Shown: positions 20,255-31,514, counted from the first letter of the stretch. The stretch: DNA of 64,000 nt from Choricystis sp. odSpoLacu1 (GCA_958009055.1 OY253664.1:186001-250000); one strand, 5' to 3'. The notes: a model not told the origin generated them from the sequence alone. A program made the numbers and translations.

Positions 20255-21837
20255 ATGCGTACCGCCCTGGCCCTGGCAGCCCTGGCGGTCGCCTGCGCCC
20301 CGCTCGCAGGCGCGTGGTTTCTGACGGGGCGCCGCGCGCCGACCGAGCGCGCGGCGCGGTTGCTGGAGGGCGTGTCCCCCGCGAGCCTGGAGAGCCAGGT
20401 AAGTGGGGGGGCAGGGACGTGATGTTGGAGTCGGCAGCCTTGTGTTTTTGATCACACCATAACCCTCCCTCCTCTCCTCCACAGATAAAACACCTCGCCA
20501 CCTTCTCCGACGCGCCCGCCCCTGCCGTCACGCGGGTCATGTTCACGCCCGCCGACAAGGCGGCTCGTGCCTATGTGACTGCGTTGATGGTGGACGCGGG
20601 GCTGGTGGTGCGCACGGATGCATTTGGAAACATCATAGGTCGCTGGAACGGGACAAACCCGGAGCGCGGCACCATTGGCACCGGGTCCCACATCGACGCC
20701 GTCCCGCTCTCCGGTGCGTACGATGGCACAGTGGGCGTGCTGGGGGCGATTGCAGCGGTCAAGTCGTTGAAAAATGCCGGATTCGAACCCCAGCGCAACA
20801 TCGACGTTTTCATGACCACCTCTGAAGAACCCACCCGCTTCGGCGTCTCCTGCCTGGGCGCCCGCGCGTTGGCCGGGTTTCTGCCCGCCCGCACGCTGGC
20901 CACCCTGGTGGACGCCAACGGGACCGCGTTCCTGGATGCCGCTGCGGCAGCTGGCTACGGCGCGCCGACCGCCGCCGCCGCCGTCGCCACCTCCCGCCTG
21001 CGCCCCGCCGCCCTGGCGCACTGGGTGGAGCTCCACATCGAGCAAGCCAGCGGCCTGGAGGCGGCGAGGGCGCCGGTGGGGGTGGTGTCCGCGATCGCGG
21101 CGCCAGCCCCGCTCGTCGTCACGCTCACTGGTCCCGGCGGCCACGCCGGCACCGTGGCCATGACCGCCCGGGCCGACCCCCTGGTGGCGGCGGCTGCCGT
21201 CGTGCTGGCGGTGCGGGAGGCGGCGTTGGCGACGGGGGCGAGGGACACAGTCGCGACTGTGGGGTCTCTGTCGGTCGACCCGGGTGCCGAAAACTCGGTG
21301 CCCCGGACCGTCACATTCACAGTGGATGTGCGGGACACGGATGCGGCGAGGCGGGCCACCGTGGTGGCGGCGATCAAGGCGGCGGTGGGGCGGGCTGCGT
21401 CCACACAGCGCGTGGGCGCGTCCATTGTGGACAAACCCGCCGACAAACCGGTCACGTGCGACCCCGACATCTTGGAGGCGGCCACGAAGGCTGCAGCGGA
21501 CGCGGGGCTGCCACCTCCACCGACCGTTGTGTCGCGCGCGTATCACGACACGTTGATCATGGCCCCCTTCACGCGCGCGGGCATGATCTTCATCCGCTGC
21601 CGCGGCGGTGTGTCCCACCGCCCCGACGAGTACGCGTCCCCCGCCGACGTGGCGGACGGAGTGCGCGTGCTGGCGTTGACGCTGGCTGAGCTGGCGGGGG
21701 GCAGGTTGCCGGAGGACCCGCCGCCCCCGGTCGCGCGCAAGTGTCCGGTCTCCGGCGTCGTGTCGTCGGGGGAGGCGTTCCGCTGCCCCGTCATGCTGGG
21801 ACGCAAGAGGCAGGGGGTGGCTAAAGCAGAGCTTTGA
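20255..21837 (+). CDS. UAH: Ureidoglycolate amidohydrolase (M20 family metal amidase)
   Basis: Exons 20255-20398 and 20485-21837 encode 498 residues. The N-terminus MRTALALAALAVACAPLAGA is a signal peptide, consistent with the ER location of this step in plants. The fold is the Zn/Mn-dependent M20 amidase: metal ligands in GTGSHIDAVPLSGAYDGT, the EE pair in TSEEPTRFGVSCLGARALAG (the EEPTRFG form distinguishes ureidoglycolate from allantoate amidohydrolases), GPGGHAGT in the dimerisation domain, and the His of RAYHDTLIMAPF. It hydrolyses ureidoglycolate to glyoxylate, CO2 and ammonia. The C-terminal tail after the catalytic domain carries two CPV motifs (KCPVSG and FRCPVMLG), which I do not know from the family. 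It is convergent with the gene for the preceding pathway step. Confidence 0.88.
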
Positions 21838-21949
21838 TCTCTTTGTGTGTGTGCGGTGCGTGAGAGAGCGCTGGATGAAACACGGAAACTCGACTAAACA
21901 AGAGAAAAAGAAGGACGCGCGTCATCTCCTCACTCTCTCTTCTCTCTCT

Positions 21950-22996
21950 TCACACCAGCACCGCGTCCACCGGCGTGTCCTTGTAGATGATGTACCTGCT
22001 CCGCCCCGGCCCCAGCGCGCCATACCACTGCAGCGTGTAAGGCGCCATCCAGATCGCGTCGCCCGCGGTGACACTGTAAAAGTGGGAACCTAGCCGGTAC
22101 ACGCCCCGCCCCTCCAGCAGCAGCAGCCCATGCTCATTGTGGTGGGCTTCCTTGGTGATGAGGTATTCGCCTGGTTGAAAGTCCATGACGTGCACATTGA
22201 AGGACGCGGCGGTGGGGGGCAGGAGCTTGCGCAGGGCAAAGACTTCGCCGCCCCCCGGGTCGACGAGGGCGAGGGCAGACGCGGACGGGCGTGCAAAGGC
22301 GGTCCGAGATGCTGCTGCGTCATCAGCAGCAGTCACCGGCTCACGCGCTTCGTACAGCAGCAGGGAGGCGCCGGAGGTCGAGGTGAGGGTGGTGGGAGAG
22401 CCAGACGGGAGGAAGGCAAACCCGTCAGCGTGCAGCACGCGCTCTCCACCACCACCATTCAAGCCGCTCACCACCACCTCCCCGCCCAGCACAAACACGA
22501 CGCGGTCGATGCCGGCAGGGGCGGCCCCCACCGAGCCGCCCGCCCCCACGCGGGCGAGGGCCATGGAGAAGCGCGCGCCCGACGCGGGGGACGCGATGTG
22601 GGCGGTGGACGCGTTGGCCCACCCAGCCCCCGTGGCAGCCGCCCAGGTGCGGGATTCGGGGGTGATGAGGGCGTGGTCGCCGGGGAGGTAGACGGAGCGC
22701 GTGAAGCCGGGCAGGTCTGAAGTGAGGGTGGGTGGGAGGGGTTAAAACGATGGATGAAAAAAAAAAAAACGGGAAAAGATCAAACCTTTCCCGCGCGTCT
22801 TCATGGTGTCAATCGCCTCTCTCTCTCTCTCTCTCTCCCACAAACCTGCAAACTGGATGCCGGTCGCAGCATCCAACAACCCCCCATACTCGGGCGTCTG
22901 CGCGGCGCGCGAAAACAGGGCCGCCTCGGCCCCCGGGGCCAGGGCGGCCAGCGCTGCGGCCGCTGCAGTCAGCAGCAGCCAGCGCGGGAGCGGCAT
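21950..22996 (-). CDS. UGLYAH: (S)-Ureidoglycine aminohydrolase (bicupin)
   Basis: Exons 22996-22846 and 22716-21950 encode 305 residues, near the plant length of about 298. A signal peptide is clear (MPLPRWLLLTAAAAALAALA). After the splice comes DLPGFTRSVYLPGDHALITP, the plant N-terminal signature. The second cupin has metal ligands in the region FNVHVMDFQPGEYLITKEAH and HNEHGLLLLEGRGVYRLG, and the closing block is WMAPYTLQWYGALG, then SRYIIYKDTP. The enzyme releases ammonia from (S)-ureidoglycine to give (S)-ureidoglycolate, the substrate of the enzyme encoded by the convergent gene at 20255-21837. The stops are 112 bp apart. The start is 106 bp from the divergent NCA2 gene. The donor here is GTTTG, weaker than its neighbours. 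Confidence 0.92.
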
Positions 22997-23102
22997 TGTG
23001 GGGGGAGAGAGGGGCGTGGTGCGCGCCAACCACCACACAGATTGGGAGAAAAACGCGTCGAGGAGTGATTTCACTTCTTCACCTCACCCTCTCGTCCCGC
23101 GC

Positions 23103-24896
23103 ATGGCCACCCTCTCGTCCCGCCTGGCCGCGGCCTCCGAGTCGGCGGCCACCGCCCTGGCTTTGGCCCCTGGTCGCCTCACCCGCGCCGTGGTCACCGC
23201 CTCCGCCGCCACCGCCGCGCGCGGCCACCTCCCGGTCGCGGGGCTCAACGTCGACACCGGCACCTGCCTGCTGGCCCGCCTGCGCCAGGTGGATGGCGAC
23301 GACGTGTCCGGCGCCTGGCTGGACGCCCTCCTGCTGGCCCAGGTGGCGTCCGACGCGATCGTGGAGCGGTTGGCGGCGGCGCGCCGCGCGCACGCCTTTT
23401 GGACGGCCGCCCTGGCCGACGGCGCGCACGGTGCCCGGCTGCTGGCGAGGTGTGGGCCTGTGATCGCGGCGACAGCTGCGGCCGATGTGGCGGCGCGCCA
23501 GGTGGCGAGGTGGCAGGGGGTGGCCCCCCCGCCGGCGCGCGCGCCCACTGCACGGATCGAGGCTCGAGTCACGACTCTGGCCCGCCTGCGGGCCGACCTG
23601 GCGGACGCGCTGGGACGGTTGCACGCGGTCAGTGGCGCTGGTGCGCTGTGGCTGGGGGATGACGAGGGCGAGCCCCCGGCGGAGCGGGGGGTGGACGACG
23701 CGGCTCTGGCCGCACGCGCGAGCGCAGCCGCCGACGCGGCGGCCGCGGCCGTCGTGTCGGCGATCGGCGATGCAGCGGCCGCCCTCGACGCGGCGGCGGC
23801 TGCGGTGGCTGATGACGGCGGCGCGACAGAGGGCACGTCACTGGCGCCACCCGCGGGGTTGTCACCGCTCGCAGCGGCAGCCGTCACTCTCGGCGTCCCC
23901 CTCCCCGCCCACCCACACACCACCACGCCACGCTCCCTGGCGGACGCGCTGACCACTGCCCGCACGGCTGCCGCAGCCGCGCCCCCCCTGCCCCCTCTGC
24001 CGGCGTCGCTGGCGTCGCCGTCGCGTGCGGCACGTGCGTGGCTGCCGCTGACAGCGGCCGCGCTGGCCGCCGCTGCTGCCACCCGCTTCCTCGTCGCCCA
24101 CTCCCGCCTGGCGGGGTCGTCCGACCTGGATGATTGGATTGCCAGCGCGCGCGAAGCGGTCACCGGCTCCTTTGAGGCGCACGTTGCCGCCCCCCTGGCT
24201 GGGCTGCGGCGTGAACTGGTGGCCACGCTGCGCGACCGCCCCGCCCCCGCCGTCGACGCTGGCGCCGCCGCCGCTGATCGCGCCGCCCTGGACAGAATGT
24301 TGGCGTCCTTCAACCAGGATGCGGGGGTTCCCGCCCCCGTGGATCCGTGGGGACCACTGACTGCCGCCTATGAAAAACAACTGCGCTCCCCTTTAAAAGC
24401 CCTCGCCGCCGGCGACCTCGCCCGCTGCCTGCTCATCCAGGTGCAGCAGCTGCGCGTGGGCACGGCGGGCGCCCTGGCTGAGCTGGACCAGATCCTCAAA
24501 GCCAACGAACTCACGCTGGCGGTGGCGGGCGCTCTGCCCGCGCTCGCGCTGCTGTTTGTGGGCGGCCGCGCCGCAGCCCGCGCACTGGCCCCCGCCGCCC
24601 CCGACCCCCGCGTCGAGGCCGCCCCCACCCGCCTCGCGTTTGCGTCAGTGGAGGCCGCCCTGGCCCTGCTGGCCCGCCACCCGGGGGATGCCGTGGCGGC
24701 GGGGGAGCTGGCGGCGGACCTCGACGCCGCGCTTGCAGCGTTGACCGCCCTGTTCGCGCGGCGCAGGCACGGCGCGGCCGCGGAGGCTGCCCCTCTGCGG
24801 TCGGACGTGGTGGCGCTGGCTGCCCCTCTGTCGCCGGCGGTGAGGGCGGCGGCGGCGGCGCGGGCGGCGAGGAGCTATGCGGTTTTGAGGCCGTGA
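23103..24896 (+). CDS. NCA2: NCA2-family mitochondrial protein
   Basis: This single-exon gene of 597 residues shows the NCA2 core near the C-terminus: RSPLKALAAGDLARCLLIQV, then LDQILKANELTLAVAGALPA, a sequence block diagnostic for the family. Two hydrophobic segments are present (about WLPLTAAALAAAAATRFLVA and AGALPALALLFVGG). In yeast NCA2 affects expression of the mitochondrial ATP6/ATP8 transcripts and sits in the outer membrane; in plants it is linked to organelle morphology. The N-terminal half is Ala-rich and poorly conserved. It is divergent from UGLYAH and convergent with NC2-beta. Confidence 0.8.
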   Translation: MATLSSRLAAASESAATALALAPGRLTRAVVTASAATAARGHLPVAGLNVDTGTCLLARLRQVDGDDVSGAWLDALLLAQVASDAIVERLAAARRAHAFWTAALADGAHGARLLARCGPVIAATAAADVAARQVARWQGVAPPPARAPTARIEARVTTLARLRADLADALGRLHAVSGAGALWLGDDEGEPPAERGVDDAALAARASAAADAAAAAVVSAIGDAAAALDAAAAAVADDGGATEGTSLAPPAGLSPLAAAAVTLGVPLPAHPHTTTPRSLADALTTARTAAAAAPPLPPLPASLASPSRAARAWLPLTAAALAAAAATRFLVAHSRLAGSSDLDDWIASAREAVTGSFEAHVAAPLAGLRRELVATLRDRPAPAVDAGAAAADRAALDRMLASFNQDAGVPAPVDPWGPLTAAYEKQLRSPLKALAAGDLARCLLIQVQQLRVGTAGALAELDQILKANELTLAVAGALPALALLFVGGRAAARALAPAAPDPRVEAAPTRLAFASVEAALALLARHPGDAVAAGELAADLDAALAALTALFARRRHGAAAEAAPLRSDVVALAAPLSPAVRAAAAARAARSYAVLRP

Positions 24897-25012
24897 GAAA
24901 AAAACACGTTTTTTATTCTTTGTGTGTGTGTGTGTGTCTGATCCACAGCGAAACAAAAAACATAACAGCAGAAAAACACACAGACGCCGAGGGGCCTCTC
25001 TCTCACACACAC

Positions 25013-25617
25013 TCACTCGGCGGCTGGTGCTTCAGCCGGCGGCGCAGGCTTCGGGGGCGCAGCGTCCGCCGCCACGCCCTCCTCCCCACCCCCACCTCCT
25101 CCCCCCGCCACCACCGCCGCCGCCGCCGCCGCTCTGGCCGCCGCCTCCGCAAACAGGCGGGCCTGCATGGCTGCCGCCTCTTCGTCTGTTAGGCCCCCCT
25201 GCGCGCTGGCGCGCCGCTTCACTCGCGCGGCCGCCTCTGCGGCCGCCGTCTCCTTCGCCGCAGTCGCTGCCTCTGCCGCGCCCTCCACAAAATCGTCAAA
25301 CCCGAGGGCTTTGAGGCCGGACACGACATGATCAGGGGAGATCGTGTTCTTTTTGGCCGCGTCGGCTGCATCAGTTGCCTCGGCCGCCACCAGGCGCACA
25401 AACTCGGCGGCAGCAGCGCCCACCGCGTCCGCGGCGTCGCCAGAGAGGCGGACGCCGGGCAGGATGTCCTTGACCATTTTGGCCAGGGTGGCTGTGGGGA
25501 GGGAGGGTTTAGGGGTGGGGGGGGATGAGTTTTTGTTTCGGCGCGGGGTGTGCAGCTCTCCCTCTCGTCTTCACACACTGCCTCACCCTTGGGCAGGCCC
25601 ATCTCGTCGTCCGCCAT
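25013..25617 (-). CDS. DR1: Negative cofactor 2 beta subunit (Dr1), histone-fold transcription factor
   Basis: Exon 1 is only 31 bp (25617-25587, MADDEMGLPK) and exon 2 is 25491-25013; the total is 169 residues. The histone fold reads ATLAKMVKDILPGVRLSGDA, then AAEFVRLVAAEATDAADAAK, NTISPDHVVSGLKALGF, close to the Dr1 consensus. A basic segment KRRAS and the EEAAAMQARLFAEA helix follow, as in Dr1. NC2 alpha/beta binds TBP on promoter DNA and blocks TFIIB. The last 45 residues are Ala/Gly/Pro-rich and contain a Gly run encoded by GGC/GGG repeats. Confidence 0.88.
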
Positions 25618-26171
25618 GGTGTGTGGGAGGTGGGGTGGTGTGCCCCACAGGCGGTTGCGCTTTTTTTTTCGTGCCTCGAATTTTGGAGAGGCGAGAGAAA
25701 GAGAGGCCGACTCTCTCAGAGCGTAGCCAAGAAAGAACGCGCGGCTGGGTGTCACTCGCTTGCTTCTGCCCCCCGCGCGCGCGCTTTCTCCACGCATCCG
25801 GGGCACGCGAGCAGTTACAGGTACACGCGTGCTTGACCTGGCACAGGCGGCAGGGCGGGGGGGGCAGCAATCCGCTGCCCCCCGCGCCACCGCTTTTCCG
25901 GTGGCCGTCCCCTTCTCTCCCCGGTGCGAGCCCACACGCGCCGCTGCCTCGCCGACGGGGCACGGTGCCAGTGCGAGAATCTATGCGTCAGCTTGCCTGG
26001 CACAAATGGAGGGCGGAGGAGGCGAGATGGGGGCGACAAAAAGCGTCGCTGCCACCGTGGCCGCGACGCACTGCTTAGCTGGCCGTGGGGCGCCTTGCCA
26101 CCCAGCTCCGTGTTTCCCACCCGCCCCACTCCCCCAACTCCCCACAGCCCCTCCTCCCTGATCCATCCCAG
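25618..26171. promoter_or_regulatory. Divergent promoter region between NC2-beta and GT14 genes, nothing else seen
   Basis: This 554-bp stretch is the longest divergent spacer in the window. I see no conserved ORF, no repeat and no recognisable RNA gene. The open frames crossing it are Pro/Arg-rich and uneven. A promoter role is inferred only from position. Confidence 0.4.
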
Positions 26172-28055
26172 ATGGCCTCCCCCGGCGACCCGGGCGGCCG
26201 GTCGTCCCTGGCCATCGGCCGCCCCTCCGACCGGCGCGGCAGCGCGTCATCGCCCCCAGCGTCGTCATCACGCTCCCGCCGCGCCACCCGGGCGGGTGCA
26301 GCCCTGCTGGGCGGCATCCTGTTTGCGGCTGGCTTCCTGGTGGCATCGCGCGCTGGCGGCGCGGCCAGCGTGGCGGCGCGGAGTGAGCCCGCGCTGCCCG
26401 CGGGCGGCGGCGACGCGCGCGCGCGGCGCTGCCGCGGCCGATGGCGGCGGGCGCGGTCCCCCGGCGCCAGTCCGCGGTCGGGTCCAACGGCGCGGGCGCG
26501 GCCAGTGGGGCGGATGGACCGTTAGCAGAGGTAAGGGGACGAAGAGAGGGGGGGAGGAGAGGAAGAGGAGGAAAAGCCGACACCACCCCACCCCCCCCAC
26601 CACCCACACAGACCTCCGCCAAATCGTGCGACTCCCTGCTCAAAGCCCCCAAAGTCGCCCTTCTCTTCCTGACGCGGGGTCCCATGCCGCACGAGCCCAC
26701 GTGGGCGGCGTGGCTGGCGGGCGCGGCGGGGCTGGTGCCGCTGCCGACTGTCGCCGCGCGGCGCGACGGGTGTGGTCCTGAAGCGGTGGCCGCCCTGGAC
26801 GCCGCCTGTGGCGCGGCGGCGGGGCGGCGCACCGCCCACAAGTTCAACGAGGACAGAGGCGAGGGTAACGCCGGTGGCGGCCACAACCAGCCGCGCCCGG
26901 CCGGCGCGGGCGGCGCGGCCGCGACGACGCCGCTCACCGGTGGCGCCCTTCTGCGCGCCCAGCACCTCTTCTCCATCTACGTCCACGCCCCCCCCGACTT
27001 TCCCGACTACCCGCCGGACTCCCTGTTTGCGGGGAGGTTGGTGGCCAAGCGGGTGACGCCCGCGTGGGGGACACATGATTTAGTTGATGCCACGCGCTCA
27101 CTCTACCAGGCTGCCCTGGCCGACCCACTCAACCAACGCTTTGTCATGCTGTCCGAGTCGGGGGTGCCCGTCCTGCCGCCCGCCACCGTGTACGCGGCGC
27201 TGATGGGGAGCGACAAGTCGAGGGTCAACGCGTGCCCGGATGACGTGAGTGTGGGAAGAGAAAAAGATGGAGGGTTGTTTGTTGTTGTTGTCGTTGGTGC
27301 CCCTTCTTCCCAACCCTTAACCCACCCCACCCCACCACCCCACACCACAGCGCACCGACCCCTGGCGCTGGCACCCCGACATGGAGCCCGCCGACGCCCC
27401 CCAGGGCGCCTCCATCCCGTTCGACTCGTGGCGCAAATCTTCCCAGTGGTCTGCCCTCACCCGCGAGCACGCCGCCGCCGTGGCCGAGGACACAGTCATC
27501 GACACCATCTTTCGCAAGGTGTGCTACTCTCGGGACTGGGATGCCGCCCTGGGGCGGCGGTACGTGTGCTTCTCGGATGAACACTACATCCCGACCCTGC
27601 TCGCCCTCAAAGGGTGGGACACCCAGACCGACTGCCTCGGCTACACCGTGGCCGTCGACTGGTCGCAGGGGGGGGCGCACCCACGCACGTATGGCGCGAG
27701 TGACGTCACGCCCGACACGCTGGCCTCGATCCGAGACTCGTGGGGGCAGTGCGCGGCGGTGGCCGCCAACGCTGCGTCCGCGGCGCTCGTCGTCCCTCCG
27801 TCCACCCTCACCCCCGCCGCCTGCGCCACCGTGGCCCACGCGGCGGGCGTGAGCGCGGCCAACCCCATGGCGTCCGTGTGGGCGTCCCGGTTGACGCCGC
27901 GCGAGTGTTCGCTGTTTGCTCGCAAGTTTCCACCCGACACGGCCGCCCCCCTCACCGCAGTGCTGCGCGACTGCCGGGTGAACGCGGTGCAGCCGTGCGT
28001 GGCGCCCGATCTGCCGAGGGATGGGGAGGACGCTGTGAAAGGGGGTGGGGATTGA
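26172..28055 (+). CDS. Type II membrane glycosyltransferase, GT14 (plant core-2/I-branching-like)
   Basis: Exons are about 26172-26530, 26612-27244 and 27351-28055. A cytosolic Arg/Ser-rich tail is followed by one signal anchor (GAALLGGILFAAGFLVASRA), the layout of a Golgi type II enzyme. The catalytic domain begins KVALLFLTRGPMPHEPTW and shows LFSIYVHAPPDF, FVMLSESGVPVLP, FDSWRKSSQWSALTREHAAA and YVCFSDEHYIPTLLALKG, matching plant DUF266/GT14 proteins. Acceptor and product are not predictable. The frame changes within the GC-repeat stretch at about 26395-26440 between the anchor and ADGPLAE. This may be an indel or a misplaced start; the catalytic region is intact. It is convergent with the HDAC gene. 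Confidence 0.85.
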
Positions 28056-28196
28056 GAAGGAGTGCAGGAGGGCGTTCTGATTTTTGTGCGGGTGTGAAAA
28101 CGTTTCAATCCGTGTTCTTCCCCCCCCTGGATGCTCCAGGGGACGGGGAACTCTGTCCACACAAACAAAACAAAAAACACACTCTCTCTACACCCT

Positions 28197-29424
28197 TCAC
28201 AGCCCGTGCACCCTGCGCGCCTCGCGCAGCGCGGCCGCGATTTTGGCGCCATCCTCATCGCGGAACAGGGCCTGGCTGTACGTGTCGGCGGACGCCACCC
28301 CCAGCACACCGCGCAGCGTGTCCACCACGTTGAGCCCCAGGTGGCGGGGGGAGTAGCCGCCCTCCATCAGGAAGAGGAGGCGGCCGGCGCAGAGTGTGTC
28401 GGCTGTGGCTGCCAAAACCGTTGCCAGGTGGTGAAAGGTGGCTGTCGTGGCTTGCATCGAGGCCAGTGGGTCGGACCAGTGGGCGTCGTAGCCGGCCGAC
28501 ACGACGATGGCGTCCGGGCGGAAGCGGGCGAGGGCGGGGGCCACGACTTGGTCCCACGCGGCGCGCAGGGCGGCGTCGCCGCTGTCGCCCGGCAGCGGGA
28601 CGTTGATCGTGTGGCCTTGCCCATCCCCAGACCCAACGTCAGTCACCTTGCCAGTGCCTGGGAACAGGCCCGTCTGGTGCGTGGACACAAACAACACGGT
28701 CGGGTCCCCGCGAAAAAAGTCGTTGGTGCCGTTGCCGTGGTGGACGTCGACATCGACAACAGCGACCCGCGCCAACCCATGCACACGCTGCAGGCGCAGC
28801 ACTGCCAGGGCCGCAGTGGACAGCAGGCAGAAGCCAAACGCGTCCTCGATCGCCCCCGTCAGGGCGGAGGGGCGGGCGTGGTGGCCGGGGGGGCGGACCG
28901 CACCGAAACCGACGACGGAGGGCGCGCCGGGCGGGCGGGGGGCGGCAACCGCGTCCACCAGGGCGGCCGCCGCGCCGACAGCCAGCAAGACAGCATCGAA
29001 AGAACCCGCGGTGGCATATGTGGACGGCTCGATGTTGATGGCGCGGCCGGGGGGGGGGGGCGCCTGCCGCTGCGAGCCGCGAGCACGCGGCGGAAAGACT
29101 GTCGACGTATTCTGGAGCGTGCACCGCCAGCACGTCTGACCGAGGCGCGGGGCAAAACGCCACCCGACGAAACAGGGTGGCGCCGAGGGTGTCGAGGCCG
29201 GCCGCGGTGATGGCTTCTTCGACCGCCACGCCGCGCGCCGCGCACTCGGGGTGCCCCTCCTTTGTGTGACTCGGTGCGGGGGACGACGCAAACACGACCG
29301 ACCGGCCGGCGGCTGCCGCGGCTGCTGCATCCAGAGGTGGCACGGCGGCGGTGGCTGTGAAGCGGGGGCGTGGGCGGGTGGCCCACGCGCCGGGGAGGCA
29401 CACCCTCCGGAGGGCACGCGACAT
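28197..29424 (-). CDS. Histone deacetylase family protein, plant HDA14-like, possibly organellar
   Basis: The gene is read without introns from ATG 29424. Zinc hydrolase motifs are intact: RPPGHHARPS, VVDVDVHHGNGTNDFF (charge relay and Zn ligands), LFPGTGK and IVVSAGYDAHWSDP, with EGGYSPRHLG at the end. The SHTKEGHPE motif near the N-terminus is typical of class II/acuC-type enzymes. The first 30 residues (MSRALRRVCLPGAWATRPRP) lack acids and could direct the protein to plastid or mitochondrion, as described for plant HDA14. The frame is broken at an 11-G run, 29049-29059, between PPPRPRHQ and INIEPSTYATAGS. It is divergent from the Obg gene (181 bp). Confidence 0.88.
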
Positions 29425-29605
29425 TGGCTCCCGAGTCGAGAAAACGGAATGAGAAAAAGCCAGAGTCGCCAGCGCATTCGTTTGTCGACGCGACGACCCC
29501 GCGCCCTCCGCGTTTCGCACAGCCTCCCCCCCCCGCGCGGGCCCTCCTGCACTCCGTGTCGTGTCGCATTTCCTGACGCGCACGCCCCCCCCCCCCCAAC
29601 CCCCA

Positions 29606-31409
29606 ATGCCTGCCCCGCACACAGCGCGCGGCGGCCGTCGCGCGCCCGCGCCGCCGCCCCGCCGAGCCAAGCCGGCCGCGCCGGCCCGCAAGCCGGTGAG
29701 CGCCCCCAAACCCCCACCTCGCAAAGTGGTGACCGAGGGCAATCAAAACGCCGCTCGCAAGACAGTGGACGGTGGAGCCAAGAAGAAGCAGGAGGAGGTG
29801 CGGCCGACTGCCGCCACAGTGGACATCGAGAAGGAGGCGCACAAACTGTTTGACGAGGTGGTGATCAAAGTCAGGTGAGAAAGAGTGGAAAGGGAGGAAG
29901 CATGGGGTGAGAAGAAAGAAACCGCAACCCACCACCCACCACCCTCCCCACCCCACCCCACACACCCCAAACAGATCCGGCAAAGGCGGGCGCGGCGAGA
30001 TCACACGCCCCGGCGCGGGGCGCACCGTGCAAAACTTCAAGTTCAAGCGGGACGGGCGGTCGACAAAGACGCTGTTCCTTGAAGCCGGCCCCCCCGCGCG
30101 TGGCGCAGACGGCGGCTCCGTGCTGCTGCGCGCCGACCCCGGCACCCCCGACCTGCTGCACCTGCACGCACGCGCCACCTACACCGCCAAAGATGGGGCC
30201 GCCGGGGACCCGGCCCGCGGCACCAACGCGCCGCGCGGCGGCGGCGCGGCGCGCGCGCTCGCGGCGGCCGGCGCGCCCCCGCCGCGTGCGCCCCCCCTCG
30301 TGCTGCGCGTGCCGCTGGGCACAGTGGTGAAGACTAAGTCTGGCACTCTACTGGGCGAGCTTTTAACACCGGGGGAGACGCTGTGCGTCGCCCACGGCGG
30401 CGTCGGTGGCGCGGGCGTTGTCGCGCCGACGCGCCGCCACCGCGCGGCCACCGACGCCACCGACGACGCCCCGCCCGACGCCGACATCATCGATGACGAC
30501 AACTGGCGCGCCGATGCAGACGGTGGGGAGGGCGTGGCAGCCACTCTCGCCCTCACGCTGCGCGTGGTCGCGGATGTCGGCATCGTCGGCCTCCCCAACG
30601 CGGGCAAATCCTCCCTGCTGGCCTCCCTGACCGCCGCCACGCCTGAGGTGGCGGCGTATCCGTTTACGACGCTGATGCCCAACCTGGGGGTGTTGGCGGC
30701 GCGAAGCGGAGAGGATGATGACGATGACGACAGCTGGTCGGGCACCCCTCCCCCCACGCTGGCCGACTTGCCTGGGCTCATTGAAGGCGCCCACGTGGGG
30801 CGGGGGCTGGGGCGCATGTTCTTGAGGCACCTGCGGCGGGCGCGGGTGGTGCTTCACGTGGTGGACGGGTCGACAGGTGAGAGAGTTTGGGGGTGAGGGT
30901 TTTCAGGGAGAGAAAGGAGGCGAACAAAATCGATCCATTCTTGCTCCACCTTCCTCTTCGACCACCACACAGCCGACCCGCTCGCCGACTACGCCGTCGT
31001 GCGCCGCGAATTGGCGCTCTACAACCCGGACTACGTGGACAAGCCCCACATCGTGGCGCTGAACAAGGTGGATGTTGTGGGCGGAGGAGGAGGAGGAGGG
31101 GACGAGGGTGCGGAAGGCGACGCCGAGGCCGACGCGTCGCCCGCACCTCCTTCCCTGTTCACGGATGCTGCCGCCGCCCTGGCGTCGGGGGACCACTCCT
31201 GTGGTCCCCCCCCCGTCGCTGTCGTCGTGACGTCGGCGGCGACGGGGGCAGGCGTGCGCGCGCTGGCGTCCGTGCTGAGTGCTGTCTCCGAGAAAGAGAG
31301 GCAGGCGGGGGGCGGGGGCGCGGCGCGGGGCACAACTCCCCGCAACCGGGCGGCCCGCATCGCGCGGGCCAGGCTGGAGAGGAAGGCCAACACGCCGCTG
31401 GGGTGGTGA
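29606..31409 (+). CDS. OBG: Obg-family GTPase
   Basis: Exons 29606-29874, 29975-30876 and 30973-31409 give 535 residues in phase. The Obg fold is seen in VRSGKGGRGEITRPGAGR and PLVLRVPLGTVVKTKSG; the G domain follows with GLPNAGKSSLLASLTAA (P-loop), YPFTTLMPNLGV (switch I), ADLPGLIEGAHVGRGLG (DxxG) and NKVD. Obg proteins act in large-subunit ribosome assembly. The N-terminus is basic and Pro/Ala-rich (MPAPHTARGGRRAPAPPPRR), suggesting plastid or mitochondrial import. Insertions include an Asp-rich loop EDDDDDDSWSG inside the G domain and another after NKVDVVGG. The ATG at 29606 is the first ATG before the frame; upstream codons in frame lack ATG. Confidence 0.9.
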
Positions 31410-31514
31410 TTTTTGTTTTGTTTTGTTTTTGTTTACACACTTCATTTTGATTTTCGCCTGTGTTGATGAAACCCCAGTCCAGCCACACACACTTCACACA
31501 CACACTCTCCACCC

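Noticed and set aside
20775..20800. GGATTCGAACCCC resembling a tRNA T-arm
   Set aside because: It lies inside the UAH coding exon, and no acceptor stem, D-arm or anticodon arm flanks it.
19472..22996. Operon-like organisation of thioredoxin, UAH and UGLYAH
   Set aside because: The genes are on alternating strands with their own introns and starts, so polycistronic transcription is excluded; only adjacency is claimed.
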